Origin: Rhodospirillaceae bacterium
GTDB taxonomy: Bacteria > Pseudomonadota > Alphaproteobacteria > Rhodospirillales > UBA2165
Assembly (NCBI GenBank): GCA_947467145.1
Contig: CANIGJ010000026.1
Span: forward strand, 1-59,445
Length of the DNA stretch: 59,445 nucleotides
Reading direction: 5' to 3'
Position numbers and translations under genes: made by a program. The notes below the pieces were generated by a model. The model saw nothing but the letters and a program-made list of their open reading frames with translations, was not told the DNA's origin and did not search any database. This document shows, one piece after another, positions 9,030 through 16,894 of the stretch. Numbering within the stretch: the stretch's first letter is position 1; every line of letters begins with the position of its first letter.

Positions 9030-9743
9030 ATGATCGATCTCGTAGGAAAAAAGATTCTCGTTCTCGGCGGTAGTTCGGGGATGGGGCTCGCACTGGCGAA
9101 GGACTTGGCGGGCCGCAAGGCGGCGCTGACCGTCGCCGCGCGCTCCAAGGATAAACTCGATGCGGCGGCCAAAGAGATCGGCGGCGGCGTCGCGACGCGG
9201 GTGCTCGATGCGCGCGACGATGCCGCAGTCGAAGCCTTCTTCAAGGATGGCACGGTGTGGGATCACATCGTCGTCACGGTGGGTCAGGGTGGGCGTGGGC
9301 CGCTGCCGTCCATGAGCATGGCCGATGCGCTCACCGCCATGGATGCCAAATTCTGGTGCTGTTTCCGCGTCGGGCGCGCGGCCAAGATTACGCCGGGCGG
9401 CTCGCTGACGTTCGTGTCGGGCGGCGAGGGTCATCGCGGCCAAATCGGCACGACCCTCATTTCATCGATCAATGCGGCGATTGCGGGCCTCACGCGCGGT
9501 CTGGCCATCGAGCTATCGCCCGTGCGCGTCAACACACTGTCGCCCGGCACCACCGATACGCCGCTGTGGGATCGTATGAAGCCCGAAGATCGCGATGCCA
9601 TGTTCAAGCGCGTCGCCGACAGCCTGCCGGTCAAACGATTGGGTCAGGCGGAAGACGCCGCGCACGCCATCCTGTTCCTGATGACCAATCCGTTCACCAC
9701 CGGCCAAGTGGTGCGCGCTGACGGCGGTGGGGACTTGTTGTAG
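9030..9743 (+). CDS. SDR family oxidoreductase
   Basis: This short-chain dehydrogenase/reductase has about 237 residues. The cofactor motif 'VLGGSSGMGLALAKDLAGRKA' matches TGxxxGxG in the variant form GGSSGMG, and 'AARSKDKLDAAA' follows strand 2. The canonical YxxxK pair is missing: where 'YxASK' would be expected the protein reads 'GTTLISSINAAIAGLTRG', as in a divergent SDR branch. The ATG at 9030 has AGGAACC seven bases upstream and starts at the fold; the frame opens at 9015. It runs directly into the Rieske oxygenase (TAGATG), so the two are probably co-translated and may act on one substrate. Confidence 0.8.
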   Translation: MIDLVGKKILVLGGSSGMGLALAKDLAGRKAALTVAARSKDKLDAAAKEIGGGVATRVLDARDDAAVEAFFKDGTVWDHIVVTVGQGGRGPLPSMSMADALTAMDAKFWCCFRVGRAAKITPGGSLTFVSGGEGHRGQIGTTLISSINAAIAGLTRGLAIELSPVRVNTLSPGTTDTPLWDRMKPEDRDAMFKRVADSLPVKRLGQAEDAAHAILFLMTNPFTTGQVVRADGGGDLL

Positions 9744-10970
9744 ATGCTGTCCAAGGACGATAACGACCTTATCACCCGCGTTGGGCCGGGAACGCCGGCC
9801 GGTGAATGGCTGCGGCGTTATTGGCATCCGGTGGCGATCTCGGAACAAGGCGACGCCATCCGAACCCATTGGGATTACGCCAAGCCGATGATCTTCGACG
9901 GCGAGCCCGGCACGGTGGGATCGTTCGCCGACAGGCTCGGCAATTTCACCGGCAAGCCGACGCCGGTGAAGATCCTGGGCGAAGAACTCGTGCTGTTTCG
10001 CGACGGCTCGGGCCAGCCCGGTCTGATCGGGCGTTATTGTCCGCATCGCAATGCGTCGTTCGAGTTCGGCCGTATCGAGCCCAATGGCATTTCGTGCTGC
10101 TATCACGGCTGGACCTTCGATCGCGCGGGCAAGTGCCTCGCCATGCCGGCCGAACCGGCCGACTCGCGCTTCAAGGATAAGGTGACGCATACGGCCTATC
10201 CCGTGCGCGAGATGGGTGGTTTGCTCTGGGCCTATATGGGACCGTTGGATGCCAATGGCGAGCCGCCGGTGCTGCCGCGCTATGACGTCTATGCGCGCGA
10301 AGACGGTATCCGCGCGGTCGAGAATTTCGGCCTATGGCCCGCCAACTATTTCCAGATCTGCGAGAACAGCGTCGATCAGACCCACACGGCGATTCTGCAT
10401 GGCGGCGTCGGCGGCGAGCGGCGCGACATCTGGGGCACTGAGATCCCGAAGACGACCTGGGAGCCGATCGAGCTCGGCATTAAGGCGACCGCGAAGCGTC
10501 CCGGTATGAACTACAATCGCGCGTCCTATTTCATCCTGCCGACGATGAACCGGCTGCCGCAGCCCTGGCCCGGCGGCAAGTTCCGCTGGCCGCGTTTTTC
10601 GGCGCTGTGGCGCACGCCGGTCGACGATACCCACACGATGGTCTTCAGCGTCTGCTTCACGCCCGCGGTGGATGGTAAGCTGCCTGAGCTGCCGGCAGGC
10701 CTGAGCTTCGACATCACCGATCAGCTATTGGTGCATCGCGAGCAGGATTATCAGGCGATCGCCAGCCAGGGCCGTATCACGGCGCGTACGACGGAAAAGC
10801 TGGCGACCTCCGACGGTGGGGTGATCCTGCTGCGTAAGCTCGCCATGGATGGCATCCGCGCGGTGCAGGAGGGGCGTGATCCCCAGGGCGTGCGGCGTGG
10901 GTCCGATACTGGCGCGATCATCGATCTGGAACAGATCGTCGAGGACGACCTCAATAAGATCGCGATTTAG
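9744..10970 (+). CDS. Rieske non-heme iron oxygenase, alpha-type subunit
   Basis: This ring-hydroxylating or demethylating oxygenase has 408 residues. The N-terminal Rieske [2Fe-2S] ligands are Cys99 and His101 (YCPHR) with Cys118 and His121 (SCCYHGW). The mononuclear iron site is visible as 'ENSVDQTHTAILHGG', giving Asp211, His214 and His219. This single-subunit style resembles vanillate demethylase and phenoxybenzoate dioxygenase. No ferredoxin reductase is encoded next to it, so electrons must come from elsewhere. It follows the SDR gene without a gap. About 200 AT-rich bases separate it from the sigma-54 promoter of the cyanase unit. Substrate unknown. Confidence 0.88.
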   Translation: MLSKDDNDLITRVGPGTPAGEWLRRYWHPVAISEQGDAIRTHWDYAKPMIFDGEPGTVGSFADRLGNFTGKPTPVKILGEELVLFRDGSGQPGLIGRYCPHRNASFEFGRIEPNGISCCYHGWTFDRAGKCLAMPAEPADSRFKDKVTHTAYPVREMGGLLWAYMGPLDANGEPPVLPRYDVYAREDGIRAVENFGLWPANYFQICENSVDQTHTAILHGGVGGERRDIWGTEIPKTTWEPIELGIKATAKRPGMNYNRASYFILPTMNRLPQPWPGGKFRWPRFSALWRTPVDDTHTMVFSVCFTPAVDGKLPELPAGLSFDITDQLLVHREQDYQAIASQGRITARTTEKLATSDGGVILLRKLAMDGIRAVQEGRDPQGVRRGSDTGAIIDLEQIVEDDLNKIAI

Positions 10971-10978
10971 CCTATATT

Positions 10979-11059
10979 CTGACCAATTTTATTTTTGCCT
11001 AAAATATAATCTATTTCGCCCTGCTGCATAAACATTTGGCAGCGATACTGACCAAATTT
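10979..11059. repeat. Pair of 12-bp direct repeats upstream of a sigma-54 promoter
   Basis: CTGACCAATTTT (10979-10990) recurs as CTGACCAAATTT (11048-11059) with one mismatch, 69 bp apart start to start. Relative to the predicted start site near 11131 they sit at about -152 and -83, where enhancer-binding activators of sigma-54 usually bind. The stretch between them is AT-rich, unlike its surroundings. The repeat is seen; an activator role is inferred, and the sequence does not resemble the NtrC consensus. Confidence 0.45.
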
Positions 11060-11104
11060 GAGTCATCCCGCGCCAAAATCCGCCGATCCATCTTCCCGAC
11101 GCAC

Positions 11105-11120
11105 TGGCACAGCTTTTGCG
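11105..11120 (+). promoter_or_regulatory. Sigma-54 (RpoN) promoter
   Basis: The sequence TGGCAC-AGCTT-TTGCG matches the -24/-12 consensus TGGCAC-N5-TTGCW except at the last base. The GG (11106-11107) and GC (11118-11119) doublets are separated by exactly 10 bases. Transcription would begin near 11131, about 48 bases before the ATG of the 83-residue ORF and 400 before cynS. It fits nitrogen-responsive control of cyanate use. No other site of this quality was noticed in the window. Confidence 0.72.
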
Positions 11121-11178
11121 CTGTTCTAGATGCTCGCTTCGCTGTCCTGGCGGAGCGATCGATGGAAAGGAACATCGC

Positions 11179-11430
11179 ATGGACGATTACGACAACCGCT
11201 TCGCTCCTGGCTATGGCACCGACTTCACGTCCAACGTTGCGCAATTTCACGATGCGTCGCGCCATATGCCTGAACTCGCGTTGCAGGAAGTCTCCGCTTC
11301 CGTTTCCAAACCGTCTTACCACGCGATCCGCACCGGTCCGCCCATAGCCGATTATCGACAAAAAAAGAAACGGCGATCGCCCGAAGGGGGTGAGGACCTC
11401 GCGACGATGTTCGTTCAGGGCAATGCCTAA
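11179..11430 (+). CDS. Unrecognised 83-residue protein upstream of cyanase
   Basis: I do not recognise this small protein. The ATG at 11179 has a good ribosome-binding site (GGAAAGG, eight bases upstream); the frame is open to 11116 but would then start on the -12 element of the promoter. It begins MDDYDNRFAPGYGTDF, is hydrophilic, has no membrane segment, and ends with a basic patch (RQKKKRR) followed by an acidic EGGED stretch. It is the first gene after the sigma-54 promoter, with cynS 100 bases downstream behind a strong hairpin. It could be a small regulator or nucleic-acid-binding protein of nitrogen stress; that is speculation. Confidence 0.62.
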   Translation: MDDYDNRFAPGYGTDFTSNVAQFHDASRHMPELALQEVSASVSKPSYHAIRTGPPIADYRQKKKRRSPEGGEDLATMFVQGNA

Positions 11431-11464
11431 GCGCCCCGAACTCGCCAGCTGAATTCCATGGACA

Positions 11465-11493
11465 CGCGCCGGCGACGATATGCCGCCGGCGCG
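11465..11493 (+). other. Strong hairpin between the small ORF and cynS
   Basis: CGCGCCGGCG (11465-11474) and CGCCGGCGCG (11484-11493) form a perfect 10-bp GC stem with a 9-base loop. No T-run follows, so it is not a standard intrinsic terminator. It may set relative expression of the two genes, by stabilising mRNA ends or partial termination. Confidence 0.45.
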
Positions 11494-11531
11494 CGTACCG
11501 GCACTAAAACACCAGAGGACCTCTTATCTCC

Positions 11532-11975
11532 ATGACCCGCGACGACGTTACCCAGAAAATCATCTCGACCAAGGTATCCAAGGGCATCAAATGGGCCGAT
11601 GCCGCGAAGAAGATCGGCCTCTCCAAGGAATTCTGCACGACCGTGCTGCTCGGCCAGGGCGTTCTGACGCCGGCCGAAGCGAAAAAAGCGGCCAAGGTCT
11701 TCGGCCTCAACGTCGAAGAGACCAAGTGGCTGTCGGTGGTGCCTTATCGTGGCGGGCTGCACTCCGCCGTCCCGACCGATCCTTTGCTGTATCGCTTCTA
11801 CGAACTGCTGCAGACCAACGGCCTCGCCATCAAGGCGCTGATCGAAGAGGAATTCGGCGACGGCATCATGAGCGCCATCGACTTCACCATGGATATCCAG
11901 CGCGAACCCGATCCCAAAGGTGATCGCGTGCATATCAACATGAGCGGCAAATTCCTGGGCTACAAGCGCACGTAA
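11532..11975 (+). CDS. cynS: Cyanate hydratase (cyanase)
   Basis: Cyanase converts cyanate and bicarbonate to ammonia and carbon dioxide, detoxifying cyanate and supplying nitrogen. The 147-residue length is that of the family. The catalytic residues are all present: Arg88 and Glu91 in 'LLYRFYELLQ' and Ser114 in 'GDGIMSAIDF'. The N-terminal helical part (MTRDDVTQKIISTKVSKGIKW) is the decamer-forming domain. No cynA/B/D transporter or carbonic anhydrase (cynT) gene is adjacent. Sigma-54 control through the upstream promoter fits a nitrogen-scavenging role. A strong terminator follows. Confidence 0.96.
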   Translation: MTRDDVTQKIISTKVSKGIKWADAAKKIGLSKEFCTTVLLGQGVLTPAEAKKAAKVFGLNVEETKWLSVVPYRGGLHSAVPTDPLLYRFYELLQTNGLAIKALIEEEFGDGIMSAIDFTMDIQREPDPKGDRVHINMSGKFLGYKRT

Positions 11976-12007
11976 TTTCGAGTTTAACCCTGACGACGCA
12001 TGTACTT

Positions 12008-12042
12008 GGGCGGCCCGGTGTATCGGGCCGCCCTTTTATTTT
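12008..12042 (+). terminator. Intrinsic terminator after cynS
   Basis: GGGCGGCCCG (12008-12017) pairs perfectly with CGGGCCGCCC (12024-12033) across a six-base loop and is followed by TTTTATTTT. This is a textbook rho-independent terminator ending the cyanase transcript. Confidence 0.9.
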
Positions 12043-12107
12043 GCCTCGCCTTTTCCGCAGGCGCAGGACACTCTCGCCTATCAAAACCTATCAAGTGAGA
12101 GAAAGTC

Positions 12108-12890
12108 ATGCAGTTGCCCACGCAAACCGTCGACTACAAGGATCTCAAGGGCCGCGTCATCATCGTCACCGGCGCCGGGCAGGGCATCGGCAAATTCTAT
12201 TGCGATTACATCGCCGCCCAGGGCGCGATCCCGGTGATCGCCGAGATCTCCGACAAGGGCGCCGAGGTTGCCAAGGACATCCAGGCGAACGGGGCCGAGG
12301 CGTTATATGTACGCACTGACGTCGGTGATGAAGGCTCGACCAAGGCCTGCGCCGAGGCTGTGCTCAAAAAATACGGTCGCATCGATGGGCTGGTGAACAA
12401 TGCGGCCATGTTCCGCAACCTGAGCCACAAGCCGTTCTGGGATCTCGACCTCGACGAATGGAATCGCACCTTACAGGTCAACGTGACCGGCCCGCTGCTG
12501 ATGGCGCGCGCGGTCGCACCCACGATGAAGGAACGCAAATGGGGCCGCATCATCAATATCTCGTCGGGTGTGCAATCGATCGGCTATCCGAACTTCATTC
12601 ATTACGTGACGTCGAAATCGGCGGTCGTCGGCATGACACGTTCGATGGCGCGCGAGCTGGGGCCGTGGAACATCACGGTGAATACCTTCTGGCCGGCGCG
12701 CACCCGCACCGAGATCGACAATTCCGATCTCTCGCCCGACCGCCACAAGGCGCAGATCGATCTGCAATGCCTGAAGCGCGAGACGACGCCCGACGATCAT
12801 TCGCGCGTCATCCTGTTCCTGCTGTCGGATCAATCGGAATGGGTCAACGGCCACAATATCGCGGCTGACGGTGGCTATAAATTCCTGTAG
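12108..12890 (+). CDS. SDR family NAD(P)-dependent oxidoreductase
   Basis: A classical short-chain dehydrogenase of 260 residues. The cofactor motif is 'VTGAGQGIGKFY' (TGxxxGIG), followed by the structural 'VNNAAM' (NNAG variant). The catalytic Ser lies in 'IINISSGV' and the Tyr/Lys pair in 'HYVTSKSAVVGMTR'. The C-terminal 'WVNGHNIAADGGYKFL' is the usual substrate-side tail. The ATG at 12108 has a GAGAGAAAG ribosome site. It stands alone on the plus strand after the cynS terminator and converges on the Nramp gene with six bases between stops. Substrate unknown. Confidence 0.9.
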   Translation: MQLPTQTVDYKDLKGRVIIVTGAGQGIGKFYCDYIAAQGAIPVIAEISDKGAEVAKDIQANGAEALYVRTDVGDEGSTKACAEAVLKKYGRIDGLVNNAAMFRNLSHKPFWDLDLDEWNRTLQVNVTGPLLMARAVAPTMKERKWGRIINISSGVQSIGYPNFIHYVTSKSAVVGMTRSMARELGPWNITVNTFWPARTRTEIDNSDLSPDRHKAQIDLQCLKRETTPDDHSRVILFLLSDQSEWVNGHNIAADGGYKFL

Positions 12891-12896
12891 CGCAAC

Positions 12897-14198
12897 CTAT
12901 AAGAAGAACATCGAGAGTGCGGCGGCGGCCATTACCGCCGTCGCCACCCAACCGACGAACTTCAAGACGGGTGGGGCGACGAACGGGCCCAGATGTTTGC
13001 GGCTCGATGCGACGATCATGGTCGCGGCCATCAACGGCACCGCGATCACGCCGTTCAGCACCGCGCTCCAGAACAGCGCTTTGATCGGATCGATCGGCAG
13101 GAACAGCATGGCCAGACCGGCCAGGATCGACAGCGCAATGACGCCGTAAAAGGCTTTCGCGTTTTCCGGCTTCTGCTCGAGCCCGATGCGCCAGCCGCGC
13201 AGTTCGCCTACCGCGTAAGCGGCCGATCCGGCCAGGACCGGCAGCGCGAGCAGGCCGGTGCCGATGATGCCCAGGCTGAACAATAGGAAGCCGAATTCGC
13301 CGGCGATCGGGCGCAGCGCTTCGGCCGCCTGCGCCGATGTTTCGATGTCGGTGATACCCGCTTTGTGCAAGGTGACGGCCGTCGTCAAGATGATAAAAAA
13401 CGCCACCAAATTTGAAACGCCCATGCCGACATAGGTATCGATCGCGATGCGGTTCAGCTCGACCGGGGCGTCCTCGGGATAATCGAGCAAGGAGCCTTTG
13501 AAGTCGCCGGCGGCGGTATCTTCGACCTCTTCGGCGCTTTGCCAGAAAAAGAGATAGGGGCTGATCGTCGTGCCGAACACCGCCACGACAACGGTGACGA
13601 ACTCGCCCGACCATTTGATCTGCGGCCACACGACGCCCAGCGCCACGCTCTTCCAATCGATATCGACGGTGAACAGTACGCCGACATAAGCAAACAGCGC
13701 CAGCGTCAGCCACTTCAGCACATGCACATAACGATGATAGGGCACGAAGATCTGCAGCAGCAGCGAGCCGATGGCGAACACGACGGCGCAGATTTTTTCG
13801 CCGCCGCCGAGCACCAGTTTCGCGGCCGCACCCATGGCCGCGATATCCGCGCCGATATTGACGATGTTTGCCACCAGCAGGAGGAGGACAATCACGTTGA
13901 CCAGCCAGCGCGGCAGAACGTGCAGCATGTTGGCGGCCAATCCCTCGCCGGTGACGCGTCCGATGCGCGCGCAAATGGCCTGGATCGCGGTCATGAGGGG
14001 ATAGGTCAGCACCAAGGTCCACAGCATGTTGACGCCGAACTGCGCTCCCGCCTGGGAATAGGTCGCAATGCCGCTGGGGTCGTCGTCCGCCGCACCGGTG
14101 ATGAGGCCCGGTCCGAGACGACGGAACCACGATACCGACGTGGGGGGATTTAGGGGATCGTTGGTAGCTTTATCGTCTTTGTGGTCCTGTGCCGTCAT
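12897..14198 (-). CDS. Nramp-family divalent metal transporter with altered metal-site motifs
   Basis: An inner-membrane transporter of 433 residues and about 11 membrane segments. The TM1 motif, DPGN in MntH, reads DPSG here (residues 40-43). The TM6 motif 'GATVMPH' reads 'GTTISPY', so the metal-coordinating Met becomes Ser213 and His becomes Tyr215. In characterised Nramp proteins the Asn and Met favour Mn and Fe over Mg and Ca; Nramp-related magnesium transporters also lack them. Function may therefore be transport of Mg or another hard cation. I avoid the name mntH. The start codon is preceded by GGAGG lying in a hairpin loop. Confidence 0.86.
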   Translation of the reverse strand: MTAQDHKDDKATNDPLNPPTSVSWFRRLGPGLITGAADDDPSGIATYSQAGAQFGVNMLWTLVLTYPLMTAIQAICARIGRVTGEGLAANMLHVLPRWLVNVIVLLLLVANIVNIGADIAAMGAAAKLVLGGGEKICAVVFAIGSLLLQIFVPYHRYVHVLKWLTLALFAYVGVLFTVDIDWKSVALGVVWPQIKWSGEFVTVVVAVFGTTISPYLFFWQSAEEVEDTAAGDFKGSLLDYPEDAPVELNRIAIDTYVGMGVSNLVAFFIILTTAVTLHKAGITDIETSAQAAEALRPIAGEFGFLLFSLGIIGTGLLALPVLAGSAAYAVGELRGWRIGLEQKPENAKAFYGVIALSILAGLAMLFLPIDPIKALFWSAVLNGVIAVPLMAATMIVASSRKHLGPFVAPPVLKFVGWVATAVMAAAALSMFFL

Positions 14199-14199
14199 C

Positions 14200-14219
14200 T
14201 GGCGCCTCCGTCGGCGCCA
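14200..14219 (-). promoter_or_regulatory. Hairpin displaying the ribosome-binding site of the Nramp gene
   Basis: TGGCGCC (14200-14206) and GGCGCCA (14213-14219) form a 7-bp perfect stem one base outside the start codon. On the minus strand the GGAGG Shine-Dalgarno spans the loop and the first bases of the stem, about eight bases before ATG. This could tune ribosome access; a metal-responsive role is unproven. Confidence 0.35.
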
Positions 14220-14320
14220 CCGTGCGCTCGTTCTCGGATAATGCCAACGTTGTTTGGGCGTGGAAATTCCCGATCTGCGAAACGAGACCTTAAGGAATCG
14301 GGCGGGATGATGTCGTCCTC

Positions 14321-15592
14321 ATGAGTCTCATCTTCTTCGCCATCGTCCTGATCGCTTTCATCGTTGCGGGGGTACGCGAGATCGCCTGGGTCGCAGGCGC
14401 GGACGCGAAATCGCCGATGCAGGCCATGGCCGATGCGATGCTGGGCGCGGCTGACACCTCGGTCACCCTGGCGATCGGATTGGTCGGCGTGATGGCGCTG
14501 TTCCTGGGCCTGATGAAGGTCGCCGAGAAGGGTGGGCTGCTGGTCGTCATCGCGCGCCTGGTGCGCCCCCTTATGGTGCGCCTGTTCCCCGACGTGCCGG
14601 CCGAACATCCGGCCATGGGCGCGATGATCTTGAATATGTCGGCCAACGTGCTGGGGCTCGGCAATGCCGCGACGCCGTTCGGCATCCGCGCGATGGAGGA
14701 ATTGGACAAGCTGAATCCGGTGAAGGGCACGGCGAGCAATGCCATGGTGCTGTTCCTCGCCATCAATACGGCGAGCGTCACCGTATTGCCGACCGGCGTG
14801 ATCGCGTTGCGCGCCGCCGCCGGATCCACCGATCCGGCCGGTGTCATCCCGACAACCCTGTTTGCTACCTTGATCGCGACGGCAGTGGCGATTCTGGTCG
14901 CCAAGCTCGGCCAGCGCTGGTGGCCCGTTACTGCGGGAGAGGTCGGGGAGATCAAACCTGTTGAAACGGCAGCGGCGGCCATCGAGGACGTGCGCTCCTA
15001 TCCCGAATGGGCATCGTACCTGACGTTATTCGGCATCGTTGCTCTGATCCCGCTGACGGTCGTGTTCGGCCGCACCATTTCGCCGTGGATCGTGCCCAGC
15101 CTGATGGTGCTGATGTTGGGCTTCGGCATTCTGCGCCGCGTGAACATCTACGAAGCCTTCGTCGAAGGGGCGCGCGAAGCCTTCACCATCGCGCTGCGCA
15201 TCATTCCCTATCTCGTTGCCATTCTGGTGGCGGTCGCCATGTTCCGCACGAGCGGCGCGTTGGAGATGCTGATCGGCCCGCTCGCCAAACTGACGGCGCC
15301 GCTCGGCCTGCCGGCCGAAGCCTTGACCATGACACTGCTGCGCATGCTGTCGGGTTCGGGTGCGTTTGGGTATCTCGCCTCGATGCTCAACGATCCGGCT
15401 ATCGGGCCGGACAGCTATACGGGCTACCTCGTCAGCACCATTCAGGGATCGACTGAAACGACCTTCTATGTCCTTGCGGTTTATTTCGGCGCGGTCGGCA
15501 TCAAGCGCATCCGCCATGCACTGGTCGCGGGTCTCTTGGCCGATGTCGCAGGTGTGATCGCCTCGGCGGTGGCCGTTTGGCTTATGATCTGA
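14321..15592 (+). CDS. SpmA/SpmB-like fused nucleoside-recognition-domain membrane protein
   Basis: A polytopic membrane protein of 423 residues with two Gate/nucleoside-recognition domains. The N-terminal half matches spore maturation protein SpmA ('MSANVLGLGNAATPFGIRAMEEL', about 105-130) and the C-terminal half SpmB ('MLSGSGAFGYLASML' and 'STIQGSTETTFYVLAVYFGAVGIKR'). Fused SpmAB-like proteins occur in many non-sporulating Gram-negative bacteria, so the sporulation label says nothing here. Role is uncertain; transport of a small molecule or ion is likely from the fold. It is divergent from the Nramp gene and its stop is followed two bases later by the start of the VOC protein gene. Confidence 0.85.
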   Translation: MSLIFFAIVLIAFIVAGVREIAWVAGADAKSPMQAMADAMLGAADTSVTLAIGLVGVMALFLGLMKVAEKGGLLVVIARLVRPLMVRLFPDVPAEHPAMGAMILNMSANVLGLGNAATPFGIRAMEELDKLNPVKGTASNAMVLFLAINTASVTVLPTGVIALRAAAGSTDPAGVIPTTLFATLIATAVAILVAKLGQRWWPVTAGEVGEIKPVETAAAAIEDVRSYPEWASYLTLFGIVALIPLTVVFGRTISPWIVPSLMVLMLGFGILRRVNIYEAFVEGAREAFTIALRIIPYLVAILVAVAMFRTSGALEMLIGPLAKLTAPLGLPAEALTMTLLRMLSGSGAFGYLASMLNDPAIGPDSYTGYLVSTIQGSTETTFYVLAVYFGAVGIKRIRHALVAGLLADVAGVIASAVAVWLMI

Positions 15593-15594
15593 TC

Positions 15595-15957
15595 ATGGCC
15601 ATTCAACTCGACCACACCATCGTGCCGGCGCTCGACAAGGAACAATCGGCGCAATTCTTCGCGCGTATCTTCGGGCTCACCTATGACGGGCCGCACGGGC
15701 ATTTCGCGCCGGTTCGCGTAAACGACTCCCTCACTTTGGATTTCGACACCGATACCGATTTCAAGCCGGGTCATTATGCCTTCAAGGTCAGCGAAGCCGA
15801 GTTCGACGTCAGCTTCGGCCGCATCAAGGACGCAGGCATTCCGTATGGCGGCTCACCGGGCGCGCCGGATAATATGCAGACCTATACGCACAATGGCGGG
15901 CGCGGCGTCCATTTTCTCGATCCCGCTGGGCACTATATGGAAGTGCTGACGTATTAA
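15595..15957 (+). CDS. VOC family protein (glyoxalase/bleomycin-resistance fold)
   Basis: A small metal-dependent fold of 120 residues. The pattern 'LDHTIVPALDKEQSAQFFARIFGL' opens the first beta-alpha-beta unit, and 'NGGRGVHFLDPAGHYMEVLTY' closes the second, with likely metal ligands His near the N-terminus and Glu near the C-terminus. I chose the ATG at 15595, two bases after the upstream stop; a start at 15577 would overlap that gene. Probably co-transcribed with the SpmAB-like gene. Reaction unknown. Confidence 0.85.
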   Translation: MAIQLDHTIVPALDKEQSAQFFARIFGLTYDGPHGHFAPVRVNDSLTLDFDTDTDFKPGHYAFKVSEAEFDVSFGRIKDAGIPYGGSPGAPDNMQTYTHNGGRGVHFLDPAGHYMEVLTY

Positions 15958-15989
15958 AAAAGGCCTCGTCCGTGAAGACGAGGCCTTTT
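15958..15989. terminator. Bidirectional intrinsic terminator
   Basis: AGGCCTCGTC (15961-15970) pairs with GACGAGGCCT (15977-15986) around a six-base loop, flanked by an A-run on the left and TTTT on the right. It therefore terminates both the plus-strand VOC gene and the converging minus-strand GST gene. Confidence 0.9.
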
Positions 15990-16008
15990 CATTGGATTGA
16001 TCGCAGCG

Positions 16009-16704
16009 CTATTCGGCGGCCTGCTGATTCTCGAAGTGGCTCGCGGCCCACAGCTTGCGGCGCTTCAGGTTATTGACGAACTCGTCCTTGAAGTTGGCGA
16101 TGGTCGAGGCCTTCACGGCCGGATCGTTCTTCAAGGTCTGCGCCCAGGCTTTTACCTTGGGGAAGGCATCGAGCACGCCGGTCTTGAGCACGTCTTCCAT
16201 ATAACCGAAGCGTTGGAAGAACGGCGCGTAGGAGGCATCGGTGATCGACAGTTTTGGGCCGTTGAAATAGGGACCGTCATTGTCGCGTTCTTCGGTCAGC
16301 GCGCGTTCGAGGCGTTGCAGCTTTTTCGGTGCGTCGGCGACTGAGGCGTCAAGCTCGGCCTTGTCCTTGGCGTAATAGAAGCCGCTCATCATCTTGGCGA
16401 AGTCGGGTACGAAATCGTTCCAGGCGCGGTTGCGCGCACGGCGGATCGGATCTTCGGGATGCAGCTTCGGCGCTTCCATCTCGTCGAGGAATTCGGCGAT
16501 GGCGTTGGATTCGAACAACGGCTTCTCGTCGACCACCAGCACCGGCACTTTGCCGTGCGGCGACAGTTTCAAGAACCAATCGGGTTTGTTGCTGAGATCC
16601 ACATAGGTGATCTCGTAGGGCACGTTTTTCGCACGGAGCACAATGGCGGCGCGCTGGACCCAGGGGCAGGTTACCGAACTGATCAGATGATATTTCTGCG
16701 CCAT
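16009..16704 (-). CDS. Glutathione S-transferase family protein
   Basis: A 231-residue GST with an N-terminal thioredoxin-like domain and a C-terminal helical domain. 'YHLISSVTCPWVQRAAIVLRAKNVPYE' carries a CPWV active-site segment as in omega/tau-like GSTs. 'HGKVPVLVVDEKPLFESNAIAEFLDE' contains the cis-Pro (VPVL) and the glutathione-binding Glu-Ser (ESNAI). The start at 16704 has GGGAGAG upstream; the frame continues open to 16854 without supporting signals. Likely a cytosolic conjugating, thiol-transfer or isomerase enzyme. It stands alone, divergent from the MetE-like gene. Confidence 0.9.
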   Translation of the reverse strand: MAQKYHLISSVTCPWVQRAAIVLRAKNVPYEITYVDLSNKPDWFLKLSPHGKVPVLVVDEKPLFESNAIAEFLDEMEAPKLHPEDPIRRARNRAWNDFVPDFAKMMSGFYYAKDKAELDASVADAPKKLQRLERALTEERDNDGPYFNGPKLSITDASYAPFFQRFGYMEDVLKTGVLDAFPKVKAWAQTLKNDPAVKASTIANFKDEFVNNLKRRKLWAASHFENQQAAE

Positions 16705-16894
16705 AATGGCTCTCCCGATGAATTGTTTGGTTGGTAAAGATTGTTCCATAGCGGGGGGATCGGTGCCAACCCGTATATCCCAGGCGGCCTTTTTGGCCTT
16801 ATTCTGGGCCCGAATCGGCGGGGTATTCCTTGCCATCCAGGGGGGGCTTTCCATAGATTAGCGCCTGCTTATTCCCGGAGGCCCCCAGGAGATT

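Noticed and set aside
12844..14130. 428-codon minus-strand frame within the Nramp gene
   Set aside because: It is a shifted frame of the Nramp gene, Arg-rich and without family signals.
16705..16894. Short plus-strand gene in the GST / MetE-like gap
   Set aside because: The available frame runs into the MetE-like gene out of phase and has no family resemblance; only a weak GGCC-T5-GGCC hairpin is present.
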